Source of the DNA: an uncultured Lachnospiraceae bacterium
Lineage (GTDB): Bacteria > Bacillota > Clostridia > Lachnospirales > Lachnospiraceae
NCBI GenBank assembly: GCA_905193085.1
Contig: CAJJNI010000111.1
Coordinates: 1 to 7,895 of the forward strand
Direction of reading: 5' to 3'
Length of the DNA stretch: 7,895 nucleotides
Positions 1-7,325 of this stretch are shown here, piece after piece. The notes under the pieces were generated by a model. The model had not been told where the DNA came from. It ran no database searches and saw only the letters and a list, made by a program, of their open reading frames with translations. Position numbers and translations under genes: made by a program. Every line of letters begins with the position of its first letter. Positions within the stretch are counted from its first letter, which is position 1.

Positions 1-1
1 A

Positions 2-1040
2 AACAATAATACAGATTACTACAGATATGGTATATTTGAAAACTGCTCAAAGTTAGAAAGTGTAGTTATTGGTTCTAATGTTGAAAATATTGGAATAGAT
101 ACATTTGCAGGGACAGCATTAAAGAGTGTTGATATTCCTGACAGTGTTGTAACGGTTGAAAAAGGTGCTTTTTATAACTGTAAGTCATTGGAAGAAGTTA
201 AGATAGGTAAGAAAGTGCGAACAATTGGTGATATGGCATTTTCGGATAACGAATCATTAAACTCAATAAATATTCCAAGTAATGTTGAAAATTTAGGAGA
301 AGCAGCATTTTATGGCTGTTCAAGCCTTACAAGTGCGGTGATTGGAAACGGTGTAACTGATTTAAAATCAGCCAGAGGCACAGGCAATGGTGCAGATAAC
401 AGCGATTATTATACAAGAGGAACATTTGAAAATTGTACTTCTTTAGCTGCACTGACAATTGGAAATGGTGTAAAAAGTATTGGAACAGATGCATTTGCAA
501 ATACAGCATTAACAGAAGTTGTAATTCCGGATAATGTTGTTACAATGGAAAATGGTGTATTTTACAATTGTAAAAATCTTGAAAAAGTTACAATTGGAAA
601 TGGTACAACAAAAATTGGCAGTTCTGCATTTTACAAATGTGAAAATCTCAAAGACATTAAATTAAGTAATTCGATTATTTCAATTGGAGATGAAGCTTTC
701 TTAGGAAATAGCTCTTTGGAAGAATTATTGATTCCAAGCAGTGTTACATCATTAGGAGCAGGTTTATGCTATAATTGTACTTCATTGAAAAAAGTTATAA
801 TAGGAAATGGTGTTACAGCATTAGAGTCAAGCCGCGGTACCGGAGATGGAGAAAATAACATTGATTACTATACAAAAGGAGCTTTTGAAAACTGTACTAA
901 TCTCACAGATATTGAATTAGGTAATACACTTGTTTCTATAGGCGTAGATACATTTTCTTCAACTAAAATAGCTTCAATTCTTTTACCTTCAAAATTGACA
1001 ACAATTGAAAGAGGTGCATTTTATAATGCCGCTTTCAGTA
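2..1040 (+). repeat. Higher-order repeat in the LRR array
   Basis: About 14 leucine-rich units are grouped into a larger repeating block. Each block opens with an FENC unit and closes with an elongated unit ending in RGTGxGxxNxDYYT. The Asp of the DYY landmark falls at bases 14, 404 and 863. The blocks are therefore 130 and 153 residues long, and the second holds exactly one extra 23-residue unit (FYKCENL). Corresponding units (FAGTAL/FANTAL; FYNCKSLEE/FYNCKNLEK) are more alike between blocks than within a block. This points to block duplication followed by gain or loss of a single unit. The third block is incomplete and decays into the C-terminal cap of the array. Confidence 0.8.
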
Positions 1041-1912
1041 ATATGTATTTTACGGGTTCAGCTCCAAAATTAGGTGAAAGTTTGTTTGGAAACAGTAGTG
1101 TAGCTTTACTGTATAAAATATCATCAGCAAGCGGATATGATAAATTAGAGTATTCATTTAGTGATTTTACACCAATTTCAGTTAAATTTGATTTAAATGA
1201 CGATAATGTTTTTGCTATAGCACCTACAACACAGTACAAATCACCTGATGGCGGATATGTGATTGAGCCTATTTCACCTACAGCAGAAGGATATCTGTTC
1301 CTGGGCTGGTATCATGATGCAGCATGTACAACAGAGTGGAATTTCCTTGAAGATAAGGTTACAGAAGATACAACAGTTTATGCAAAATGGGTTAAAACAT
1401 CAGATACAGTACCTGAAGCTCCAAAGAATATAACAACATCAGAAAGTAAATCAAAGAGTGCCACAATTTCATGGGACGCAGTATCAGGAGCAACAAAATA
1501 TAAAGTTCTGGTAGACGGAAAAGTTGTAGCAGATTCAGTAGATACAACATCATACAAACTTACAAATCTTGAGCCTGAATCAGCATATGAAGTAGTAGTC
1601 GTTGCTGTAAATGATAAAGGTGATTCAGAAAACAGCCTTATAAAAGTTGTTTATACAGAAAAATCATCTGGCGAAGATGACCCGACAGAGACACCAGACC
1701 CTTCAGAAGATATTTTACATGGTGATATCAACTTAGATGGAAAAGTAGATTTGCAGGATGCAAACATGTCACTTCGTGCGGCATTAGGTATTGAAAAAGA
1801 TTTATCCGAAGATGCAATCTGGGCTGGTGATGTAAATAAAGATAATTCACTTGATTTACAGGATACAGTTATGATTTTAAAGGGTGCACTTGGAATTATA
1901 ATATTAAATTAA
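2..1912 (+). CDS. BspA-like leucine-rich-repeat surface protein with InlB B-repeat, FnIII and C-terminal dockerin (5' partial)
   Basis: The frame is open from base 2 with no credible start, so 636 C-terminal residues of a longer, presumably secreted protein are seen. Residues 1 to about 390 are BspA-type repeats of 21-23 residues (pattern IGxxAFxxCxxLxxVxIPxxV). Residues 394-463 are an InlB/Listeria-Bacteroides B-repeat (GYLFLGWYHDAACT, then TVYAKW). Residues 471-552 are a fibronectin type III domain (SATISWDAVSGATKYKV, YEVVVVAVN). An acidic Pro/Thr linker (about 555-570) leads to a type I dockerin (574-631) with two Ca-binding loops, Asp575/Asn577/Asp579/Asp586 and Asp610/Asn612/Asp614/Asp621. 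Both loops carry Leu-Gln at positions 10-11. By family knowledge a dockerin docks to a cohesin, so the protein is probably displayed on a surface or cellulosome-like assembly, with the LRR and FnIII parts binding a host or polymer ligand (inference). No catalytic domain is visible. A TTG at 188 is not a real start, because the repeats continue upstream of it. Confidence 0.9.
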   Translation, partial: NNNTDYYRYGIFENCSKLESVVIGSNVENIGIDTFAGTALKSVDIPDSVVTVEKGAFYNCKSLEEVKIGKKVRTIGDMAFSDNESLNSINIPSNVENLGEAAFYGCSSLTSAVIGNGVTDLKSARGTGNGADNSDYYTRGTFENCTSLAALTIGNGVKSIGTDAFANTALTEVVIPDNVVTMENGVFYNCKNLEKVTIGNGTTKIGSSAFYKCENLKDIKLSNSIISIGDEAFLGNSSLEELLIPSSVTSLGAGLCYNCTSLKKVIIGNGVTALESSRGTGDGENNIDYYTKGAFENCTNLTDIELGNTLVSIGVDTFSSTKIASILLPSKLTTIERGAFYNAAFSNMYFTGSAPKLGESLFGNSSVALLYKISSASGYDKLEYSFSDFTPISVKFDLNDDNVFAIAPTTQYKSPDGGYVIEPISPTAEGYLFLGWYHDAACTTEWNFLEDKVTEDTTVYAKWVKTSDTVPEAPKNITTSESKSKSATISWDAVSGATKYKVLVDGKVVADSVDTTSYKLTNLEPESAYEVVVVAVNDKGDSENSLIKVVYTEKSSGEDDPTETPDPSEDILHGDINLDGKVDLQDANMSLRAALGIEKDLSEDAIWAGDVNKDNSLDLQDTVMILKGALGIIILN

Positions 1913-2042
1913 TCAAGTTATTTGATTATTCATAAGTTAAAATAAAGCATAATTTTAGCTGAATCAGGCAGGTATATCAGATTACAAATATGAGTCTGAC
2001 AGATTTATGTACATATAATAATTAAAATAATGATATAAAATT

Positions 2043-2096
2043 AAAAAGCATATTCTTCTAAAGTAGTAGAACTGTTTAGGGGAATATGCTTTTTTT
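2043..2096. terminator. Bidirectional intrinsic terminator between convergent genes
   Basis: A perfect 13-base inverted repeat, AAAAAGCATATTC (2043-2055) and its complement (2082-2094), encloses a loop that can pair further through CTAAA (2058-2062) with TTTAG (2075-2079). The right arm runs into a T-tract for + strand transcripts of the LRR gene. The A-run of the left arm gives a U-tract for - strand transcripts of the methyltransferase operon. The right arm ends directly against the methyltransferase stop codon (2095-2097), whose bases are part of the + strand T-tract. The 130 bases between the LRR gene stop and this hairpin are AT-rich and hold nothing else I can support. Confidence 0.88.
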
Positions 2097-4581
2097 ATGC
2101 TTCACATTCCCACACAAGTTCATCAATCTGCCTGTCATACTTTGCAAATTCAGCTGCATTTTTGCAATTTGTAATTTGTTCTGTAAGATTGATGATTTGT
2201 TTCATTTTATCAGGTGGGGCAGCGGGAATTGGAATCTGCTCGATATGCGAGCGCAGCACTTTTACTGATGAAAAACGGTTTTCGAAAATAAATTGTGCGG
2301 CTGATGAATTTAGCACTGCAAGTATATAGCGGATATCAAGTCCGGGTATTTTAGGGATAAGGAAATTACAACTGTTGAGTGTAAGGCAGCCCGTAGTATC
2401 AAGTGCAAATGTGAGCCGCTTATTTATAAAACGGTATACGATTTTTTCAGATTGATATTTGCTTAATGGGGCGCACTGCTGTAGTTTGGCGGGAACGAAT
2501 TCTATATAATTAGAAGGTGCTTTTATGTTATATCTTGAAATATCGGTGCCTTTAAGTATTGGCATCATAGTTTTTTTTGTGTCCTTTGTATCTGATATAA
2601 ATTCTTTGTTATTCCCCGTCACAATTCCAAGACCAAATTCAGCATTATTTTTTAAATAATAGCAGTTAGTTTTACCTAACAGTTTCATGAGTCTGCAGTA
2701 TTTTTCATTATTGATAAATACAGGCATGAAATCAGGAGTAAAGGAGCGTGTCTTTTCAGTGATAAAAATACAGTTATCGGCTTCTATCCTGATGGGGTTT
2801 TGTTCAATATAATTTAAAGTATCATGTATATTGTTAATGTTTAAATTATTGTCAGCATTGTTAGTTGCATTGTAAATCGAATTTATATTGCTGTTGAATT
2901 TGTTATTAGTACAAGCTGAGTTGTTGATAATATTGTTGTCAGTATATGTTCTGATTGTATTAGTTGTATTATTTTGATTATCTGCATTAGTTGATTTTTC
3001 CCATACAAAAAATATACCGGGGCAGTTTACATTTTTAAATGCTTCTGAGAGGTCTTTTATATAATTCAATTTTCCAAGTTTTAGCATAATATTACAAATA
3101 TTCTGATGTGTTTTTACAATAAATATGCTTTTTGGAACGATAAAGCAAATCTGTCCGCCATGATTTAGAAGATGGGCAGAGTGTTCGATGAACAGGCTGA
3201 AACTTTCAGCTCCTTTGGCGGTTGCACATGTAAGATAGGGTTTTAATGAGTCTACATAGCTAGAATCAAGACTGCTTCCCCAGGGCGGGTTTCCAATTAT
3301 ATAGTCAAATTTAAAATTCGGATTTGATGTAAGATAATCCCTGCATTCAAAGTGCATGCATAATTCATCGTATGTTAAATTCATGTTTCGCAGATAAAAA
3401 TTAATTCGTATAATCGATATACTTATGTCATCAATGTCATATCCGTAAATATTATCGAAAGATATTTGTTTTGGGAGGGTTAATAAAAAACTGCCACTTC
3501 CGCATGCCGGGTCAAGTATTTTAATATTTTTGTCAGGGCTTTTGTGTGCATAGTTTTCAAAAACTGTTTCATTCAGTGTGCGTGCAAGAGAAAGTGGTGT
3601 AAAATATGCGCCCTGTTTTTTGCGATTACCGATACTTCTGATAGAAAGGTATAAAAGTCCTGCTAAATCCTCATCTAAATCGGCGGTAATATCTTCTGAA
3701 AACAATTGTTCTGCGATAGCAGAAAGATTACTGCTTAAATAATCATCATAAAAACTCATATTTTCCAGACAATTATATTTATCATCAAAATAATTTTCTT
3801 TAGAATGATGCTTATCTATTTGCAGATTGTTATTTAAAAGTTTATCATCAAAATAATTTCCTTCGGAGTATTGATTATTATTTAACAAATTGCTGTTTGA
3901 AGATTTATCATCAGTATAATTTTCCTCAGAATAGTGTTTATCATTGAGCAGATTGTTATTTAAAAGTTTATTATCAGAATAACTTTCTTCTGAGTATTGC
4001 TTATCTATTTGCAGAGTATTATTTATCAGATTATCTTTCAATAAATCGCTTACAAGATAGTACATCGTCTGATTTTCTGATTTATTTTTTGAAGTCAGGA
4101 AATGGTTTAACTGGCAGTCAGTAGTTTTATAAGAAATTCCTTTTAACTGAAAGAAAATGCGGACGATGCATTCTGAAAGTATAAATCTGATACTTTTCAG
4201 GGAATATAACTGGTTGTCGGAAATCAATTTAATAAGATTATTACAAAATGCAGTGTTTTTGTTGTCTTTTTTTAAGTATGCACTGTAAAGTTCAGAGTTT
4301 TTTTTGTAGGATTTATTCCTGCGGCTTTTTAATGATGAGATTTTGTTGTTTAAGAGGGCTGATTTAAATGCTTCTATTTTGTGACACAAAAAAAGAGGCT
4401 GTCTGCCATTGTATGCATCAGCTTCTATTTTGTTAAGTTTAGTCCAGTTGCGGACAGTTGCAGGATTAACCTGCAGATAGTCCGCACACTGTTTTAATGT
4501 AAAATATTCATTAACTGAATCTTTGTTGCCGGTTGAAATATTATTCTGTTTCTGAGTTGTCCTTGGAATTGTAGTTTTCAT
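2095..4581 (-). CDS. N6-adenine DNA methyltransferase with N-terminal HTH and TaqI-like recognition domain
   Basis: This 828-residue protein should methylate adenine-N6 in DNA using S-adenosylmethionine. Residues 25-76 form a MerR/excisionase-like helix-turn-helix (YFTLKQCADYLQVNPATVRNW). A helical region follows, then four 21-residue repeats (185-268). The catalytic core has motif X GAYFTP (324-329), motif I ILDPACGSG (355-363), an acidic motif II (Asp382/Asp384), Asp415 as likely motif III, and the catalytic NPPW (431-434). An Asn-rich insert spans about 531-586. A TaqI/Eco57I-like target-recognition region spans about 620-790 (LKGTDISRYNI; FALDTTGCLTLNSCNFLIP; LNSSAAQFIFENRFSSVKV). I see no PD-(D/E)xK nuclease motif and no neighbouring restriction gene, so it is probably modification-only. 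The ATG lies 41 bases inside the upstream permease gene. Its Shine-Dalgarno sequence is weak (GGAG, 12 bases away), so translational coupling is likely. The recognition sequence cannot be read from the sequence. Confidence 0.9.
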   Translation of the reverse strand: MKTTIPRTTQKQNNISTGNKDSVNEYFTLKQCADYLQVNPATVRNWTKLNKIEADAYNGRQPLFLCHKIEAFKSALLNNKISSLKSRRNKSYKKNSELYSAYLKKDNKNTAFCNNLIKLISDNQLYSLKSIRFILSECIVRIFFQLKGISYKTTDCQLNHFLTSKNKSENQTMYYLVSDLLKDNLINNTLQIDKQYSEESYSDNKLLNNNLLNDKHYSEENYTDDKSSNSNLLNNNQYSEGNYFDDKLLNNNLQIDKHHSKENYFDDKYNCLENMSFYDDYLSSNLSAIAEQLFSEDITADLDEDLAGLLYLSIRSIGNRKKQGAYFTPLSLARTLNETVFENYAHKSPDKNIKILDPACGSGSFLLTLPKQISFDNIYGYDIDDISISIIRINFYLRNMNLTYDELCMHFECRDYLTSNPNFKFDYIIGNPPWGSSLDSSYVDSLKPYLTCATAKGAESFSLFIEHSAHLLNHGGQICFIVPKSIFIVKTHQNICNIMLKLGKLNYIKDLSEAFKNVNCPGIFFVWEKSTNADNQNNTTNTIRTYTDNNIINNSACTNNKFNSNINSIYNATNNADNNLNINNIHDTLNYIEQNPIRIEADNCIFITEKTRSFTPDFMPVFINNEKYCRLMKLLGKTNCYYLKNNAEFGLGIVTGNNKEFISDTKDTKKTMMPILKGTDISRYNIKAPSNYIEFVPAKLQQCAPLSKYQSEKIVYRFINKRLTFALDTTGCLTLNSCNFLIPKIPGLDIRYILAVLNSSAAQFIFENRFSSVKVLRSHIEQIPIPAAPPDKMKQIINLTEQITNCKNAAEFAKYDRQIDELVWECEA
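2806..2994 (-). other. Asparagine-rich low-complexity insert in the methyltransferase
   Basis: Residues 530-592 of the methyltransferase lie between the conserved catalytic core and the target-recognition domain. Within residues 531-586, 22 of 56 residues are Asn, the rest being mainly Thr, Asp, Ile and Ser. The frame stays open and family homology resumes on both sides. It is therefore an in-frame linker or expansion, not a frameshift. The AAT/AAC-rich codons suggest growth by slippage or drift in AT-rich DNA (inference). Confidence 0.7.
3778..4029 (-). repeat. Four in-frame 63-bp tandem repeats inside the methyltransferase gene
   Basis: Four consecutive 63-base units occupy 3778-3840, 3841-3903, 3904-3966 and 3967-4029. 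Each encodes 21 residues ending in a YSEENYxDDK-like block preceded by LLNNNL or a variant. The copies are diverged at the DNA level but keep the same phase. Because 63 is a multiple of three, gain or loss of a copy would change protein length without breaking the frame. They sit between the HTH/helical N-terminus and the catalytic core. Confidence 0.88.
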
Positions 4582-6451
4582 TTAATTTAAAATCTCCGTC
4601 TGAAGTTATAACGCCACATTTTTGTAAAGCTTCTATAGTATTTGTACAGTCGGAGTTGATATACAATTCATAGTATTGGTCAGATGTATCTTCGGTACTA
4701 AATTCAGCACTGCTATCAGTGATGGTGTCATAATTACTATAACTTGAAATATCAAGTTCAAATTCCGGCTGTGTTGATGAATTGACATACATTGTATTAT
4801 ACACTATATTTCCTGATTTTACATCTTTTTTTGCTGCTTCAAATATTTCGTAGTAATCAGCCGGTGATAACATTATTGATGCAGCTATCTCATCATTATT
4901 ATTTAATTTGTAGAGAGTCATATCATCAATATTATTTAACTTTGATAATGCATTGTAAAGAATATTAAATTTATCTATTGCATTGTTTATTTCATTATCA
5001 ATATTTTGAATTGACTTGTCAGTCTCGTTCTGATTTTCAGTGTTAAAGTCATAACTGTAGCTTCTGGTTATCTTTTTGCCATTTTTTAAATTGTACTGAA
5101 TGTAGTAGCTGTTTGAGTTATCTTTTAAATAGCTGTCATTTGCAAGAATTTCTTCTTTGGAATCAATAAGCTGTTTGTGGATATTCATAAATTCAGCAAT
5201 TTCTTCCTGATTGTCAGTAGTAAATGTTATTCCATAACCGTATGATATTTTTGCACTTTCTACAGAATTTATATCCGGCATTTTCTTTTCAACACCATAT
5301 ATATCAAAGATAACTGATGCAAAAATAACAATTGAAATTCCAATATATACAAATAATCCCGGATTTTTCGTTGAAAATACTTTAATTGTTTTATTAAACA
5401 GCATTTTAATGATATAAAATATAACAACACTTGAAAGCAGGAATATTATAATGAGCTGCGCCTTTCCCAGGTGTGAAAAATATGTTTTATCATAGTTGAT
5501 ATAGTACATTCCAAACATTGCAAGAGTAAGTAATCCCGAGCAGATGAGTGTTGCAACATAGTGGAAAACTGGCTCAAGCTTTTTGGCAGTGATAGGGTCG
5601 CCCTGATTTTCAAGGTTTTTCTTATTGTATAAGATGTTAGCTAGAACTAATAAAATTGCTCCTATTATACAGTATACTGCAAGTACCTTAAGCGGTTTTG
5701 CGGCTAATTTAGTTGTCTCATAATCTATGCCAAGATTTTGCAGTATATATATAAATGGTGTAAATATTGTGTGTCCCATATTCCATGTGTTTGTTAAACC
5801 GAAAAACATGGAGTAAATTAAAAGCATGCACAAATTTTCAGCAGCAAAGAACCAGAGGTTTAAGAAACCAAACATAACAGGAACAGCGATTATATGTCCT
5901 GTAAGCATAACAGCTAAAATTGTAAGGCTGAAAAATACAAAAATGTATGCAATCTGAACTGCCATAGCAGGAAATACAGTTACTGCATATGAAATTTTGG
6001 CTGTTTTAATCAGTAAATATACAAAGGATGTAAGTCCTGAAAGAACAAACGGTGCAATTGAAAGTATAAATCCTGAAATAACAGAAGATATATACAGACA
6101 GTTTCTTGTAAGTGGAAGTGCATGTATTGTTCTGCTTATTTTGTGCTGGAACATGTAATAAAAACATGCAACTCCGCAGCAGAATGTATAAAATGCCATA
6201 ACAAACTGATTGATATCGCGCAGTGCAGTGTTTGTGTGACTGACATATATGTCAGTTGATTTTATCATTGATAAAATATTCACCGTTTTTGCTGTCATTT
6301 CCTGTGTAAAAAAGTCAGTAGTGAATATATTGCGCAGGTTGTTTATCAGTAATAAAATTTCAATAACAAGAACTATCAGTGCAAATGGCAGGATACGACG
6401 AACATTTTCGGAAAATATTTTCCTGTTAAAAAAGGATGTCTTTGCATTCAT
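4541..6451 (-). CDS. ABC transporter permease (ABC-2-like) with large soluble C-terminal domain
   Basis: This 636-residue membrane protein is the likely partner of the ATPase encoded just upstream. About nine hydrophobic segments are visible, near residues 20-39, 83-101, 120-146, 157-183, 188-217, 255-275, 296-318, 331-351 and 364-384. A motif typical of ABC-2 permeases between segments 2 and 3 (HKISRTIHALPLTR) probably contacts the ATPase. Residues 386-636 are soluble, hydrophilic and rich in Asn, Asp, Ser and Tyr. With nine segments and a cytoplasmic N-terminus they would lie outside the membrane (inference). A similar C-terminal extension occurs in Clostridia permeases near GntR/ABC cassettes, but I cannot name its function. 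The start is set by a textbook AGGAGGT seven bases upstream, inside the end of the ATPase gene, giving a 26-base overlap. The substrate is unknown; envelope-active peptides or lipid-linked compounds are possible by analogy with YtrBC-type systems. Confidence 0.85.
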   Translation of the reverse strand: MNAKTSFFNRKIFSENVRRILPFALIVLVIEILLLINNLRNIFTTDFFTQEMTAKTVNILSMIKSTDIYVSHTNTALRDINQFVMAFYTFCCGVACFYYMFQHKISRTIHALPLTRNCLYISSVISGFILSIAPFVLSGLTSFVYLLIKTAKISYAVTVFPAMAVQIAYIFVFFSLTILAVMLTGHIIAVPVMFGFLNLWFFAAENLCMLLIYSMFFGLTNTWNMGHTIFTPFIYILQNLGIDYETTKLAAKPLKVLAVYCIIGAILLVLANILYNKKNLENQGDPITAKKLEPVFHYVATLICSGLLTLAMFGMYYINYDKTYFSHLGKAQLIIIFLLSSVVIFYIIKMLFNKTIKVFSTKNPGLFVYIGISIVIFASVIFDIYGVEKKMPDINSVESAKISYGYGITFTTDNQEEIAEFMNIHKQLIDSKEEILANDSYLKDNSNSYYIQYNLKNGKKITRSYSYDFNTENQNETDKSIQNIDNEINNAIDKFNILYNALSKLNNIDDMTLYKLNNNDEIAASIMLSPADYYEIFEAAKKDVKSGNIVYNTMYVNSSTQPEFELDISSYSNYDTITDSSAEFSTEDTSDQYYELYINSDCTNTIEALQKCGVITSDGDFKLNENYNSKDNSETE

Positions 6452-7325
6452 AACCTGTACCTCCTAACTCGTAGATAAATATTTCTTCCAATGTAAGTGG
6501 AAGTGGTTCAATTAAGAGCGGATTAAGCGGCTCTAACTGTCTGATTGCAAAAGTAGGACTGTCTTTTACAATTAGTGTAGTGATTCTTCCAAGAGAGGAT
6601 TCATGGAGAACATTAAGCTGCGCCGGCCACTGTGGTGTATCAGCGTCAAATGCAATCTGTATTTTACAGATGTTTTCCTGAAGTTCAACCAATGAGCGTT
6701 CTAAAAGAATTTTACCGTTGCTCATAATTCCTACATGGTCGCAGACATCTTCTAATTCCCTTAAGTTATGTGAGGATACAAGTACTGTTGTATTTCTCTC
6801 AGCTACATCCATCATTATAATACTCCAGATTTGCCGGCGCATTACAGGGTCAAGACCGTCAACTGGCTCGTCAAGCACAAGAACTTCCGGAGACATGCAC
6901 ATTGAAAGCCAGAAAGCAGACTGTTTTTGCATACCTTTTGATAATTTTCTTATCGGAGCTTTTAAATCGATAGTAGGAAATGCATCTTTTAATGCTTCAA
7001 ATCTTTTTGTATCGAATTGAGGATATATTCCCTTGTAATATTTCATCATATCGTGTGTTGAGTAATTTCCAAAATAAAAAATGTCATCAGGTATATATGC
7101 AATTTTCTGTTTGGCAGCGACATTTTCCCATACCGGTTCGTTATCTATTAAAACAACCCCTGAATCCTGTTTATAAATACCGGTTATGTGCCTTATGACA
7201 GTTGATTTGCCGGCACCGTTAGGTCCTACAAGACCGTATACACTACCTTTTGCAACATGCATTGACAGACCGTCCAAAGCTTTGAAACTGCCGAAAGTTT
7301 TAACTAAATCTACAGTTTGTATCAT
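6426..7325 (-). CDS. ABC transporter ATP-binding protein (YtrB-like)
   Basis: This 299-residue cytoplasmic ATPase should power the permease that follows it. Visible motifs are Walker A GPNGAGKST (34-42), the ABC signature LSKGMQKQ (128-135), Walker B VLVLDEP (148-154) with catalytic Glu153, the D-loop GLDP (157-160) and the H-loop His186. The usual Q-loop glutamine is not obvious: the segment reads IAYIPDD (75-81), a pattern I associate with the YtrB-type branch. The C-terminal roughly 80 residues follow the ATPase core and end in a short regulatory-looking tail. The ATG overlaps the TGA of the repressor gene as ATGA, and AAAAGGAG (7334-7341) lies eight bases upstream. No defect is visible, so an active ATPase is expected. 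Confidence 0.93.
   Translation of the reverse strand: MIQTVDLVKTFGSFKALDGLSMHVAKGSVYGLVGPNGAGKSTVIRHITGIYKQDSGVVLIDNEPVWENVAAKQKIAYIPDDIFYFGNYSTHDMMKYYKGIYPQFDTKRFEALKDAFPTIDLKAPIRKLSKGMQKQSAFWLSMCMSPEVLVLDEPVDGLDPVMRRQIWSIIMMDVAERNTTVLVSSHNLRELEDVCDHVGIMSNGKILLERSLVELQENICKIQIAFDADTPQWPAQLNVLHESSLGRITTLIVKDSPTFAIRQLEPLNPLLIEPLPLTLEEIFIYELGGTGYECKDILF
6459..6465 (-). promoter_or_regulatory. Strong ribosome binding site of the permease gene
   Basis: AGGAGGT on the minus strand, seven bases before the permease ATG and lying inside the ATPase coding sequence. It fixes the permease start despite the 26-base overlap. Confidence 0.85.

Noticed and set aside
188..190. TTG as start codon of the LRR gene
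   Set aside because: The same frame is open to base 2 and encodes the same leucine-rich repeats upstream, so the gene is cut by the window edge.
1977..1999. TCAGA/TCTGA inverted repeat after the LRR gene as a terminator
   Set aside because: The stem is only five base pairs with no T-tract, and a much stronger hairpin follows at 2043-2096.
3778..4029. CRISPR-like array
   Set aside because: The repeats are contiguous with no spacers, diverged, and in frame inside a coding region.
2095..4581. Fused Type IIG restriction nuclease
   Set aside because: No PD-(D/E)xK pattern was found by eye in the N-terminal 320 residues, so a nuclease claim is not supported without structure prediction.
4582..4620. 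Separate promoter for the methyltransferase
   Set aside because: No convincing -35/-10 pair was seen there; the start lies within the permease gene and looks translationally coupled.
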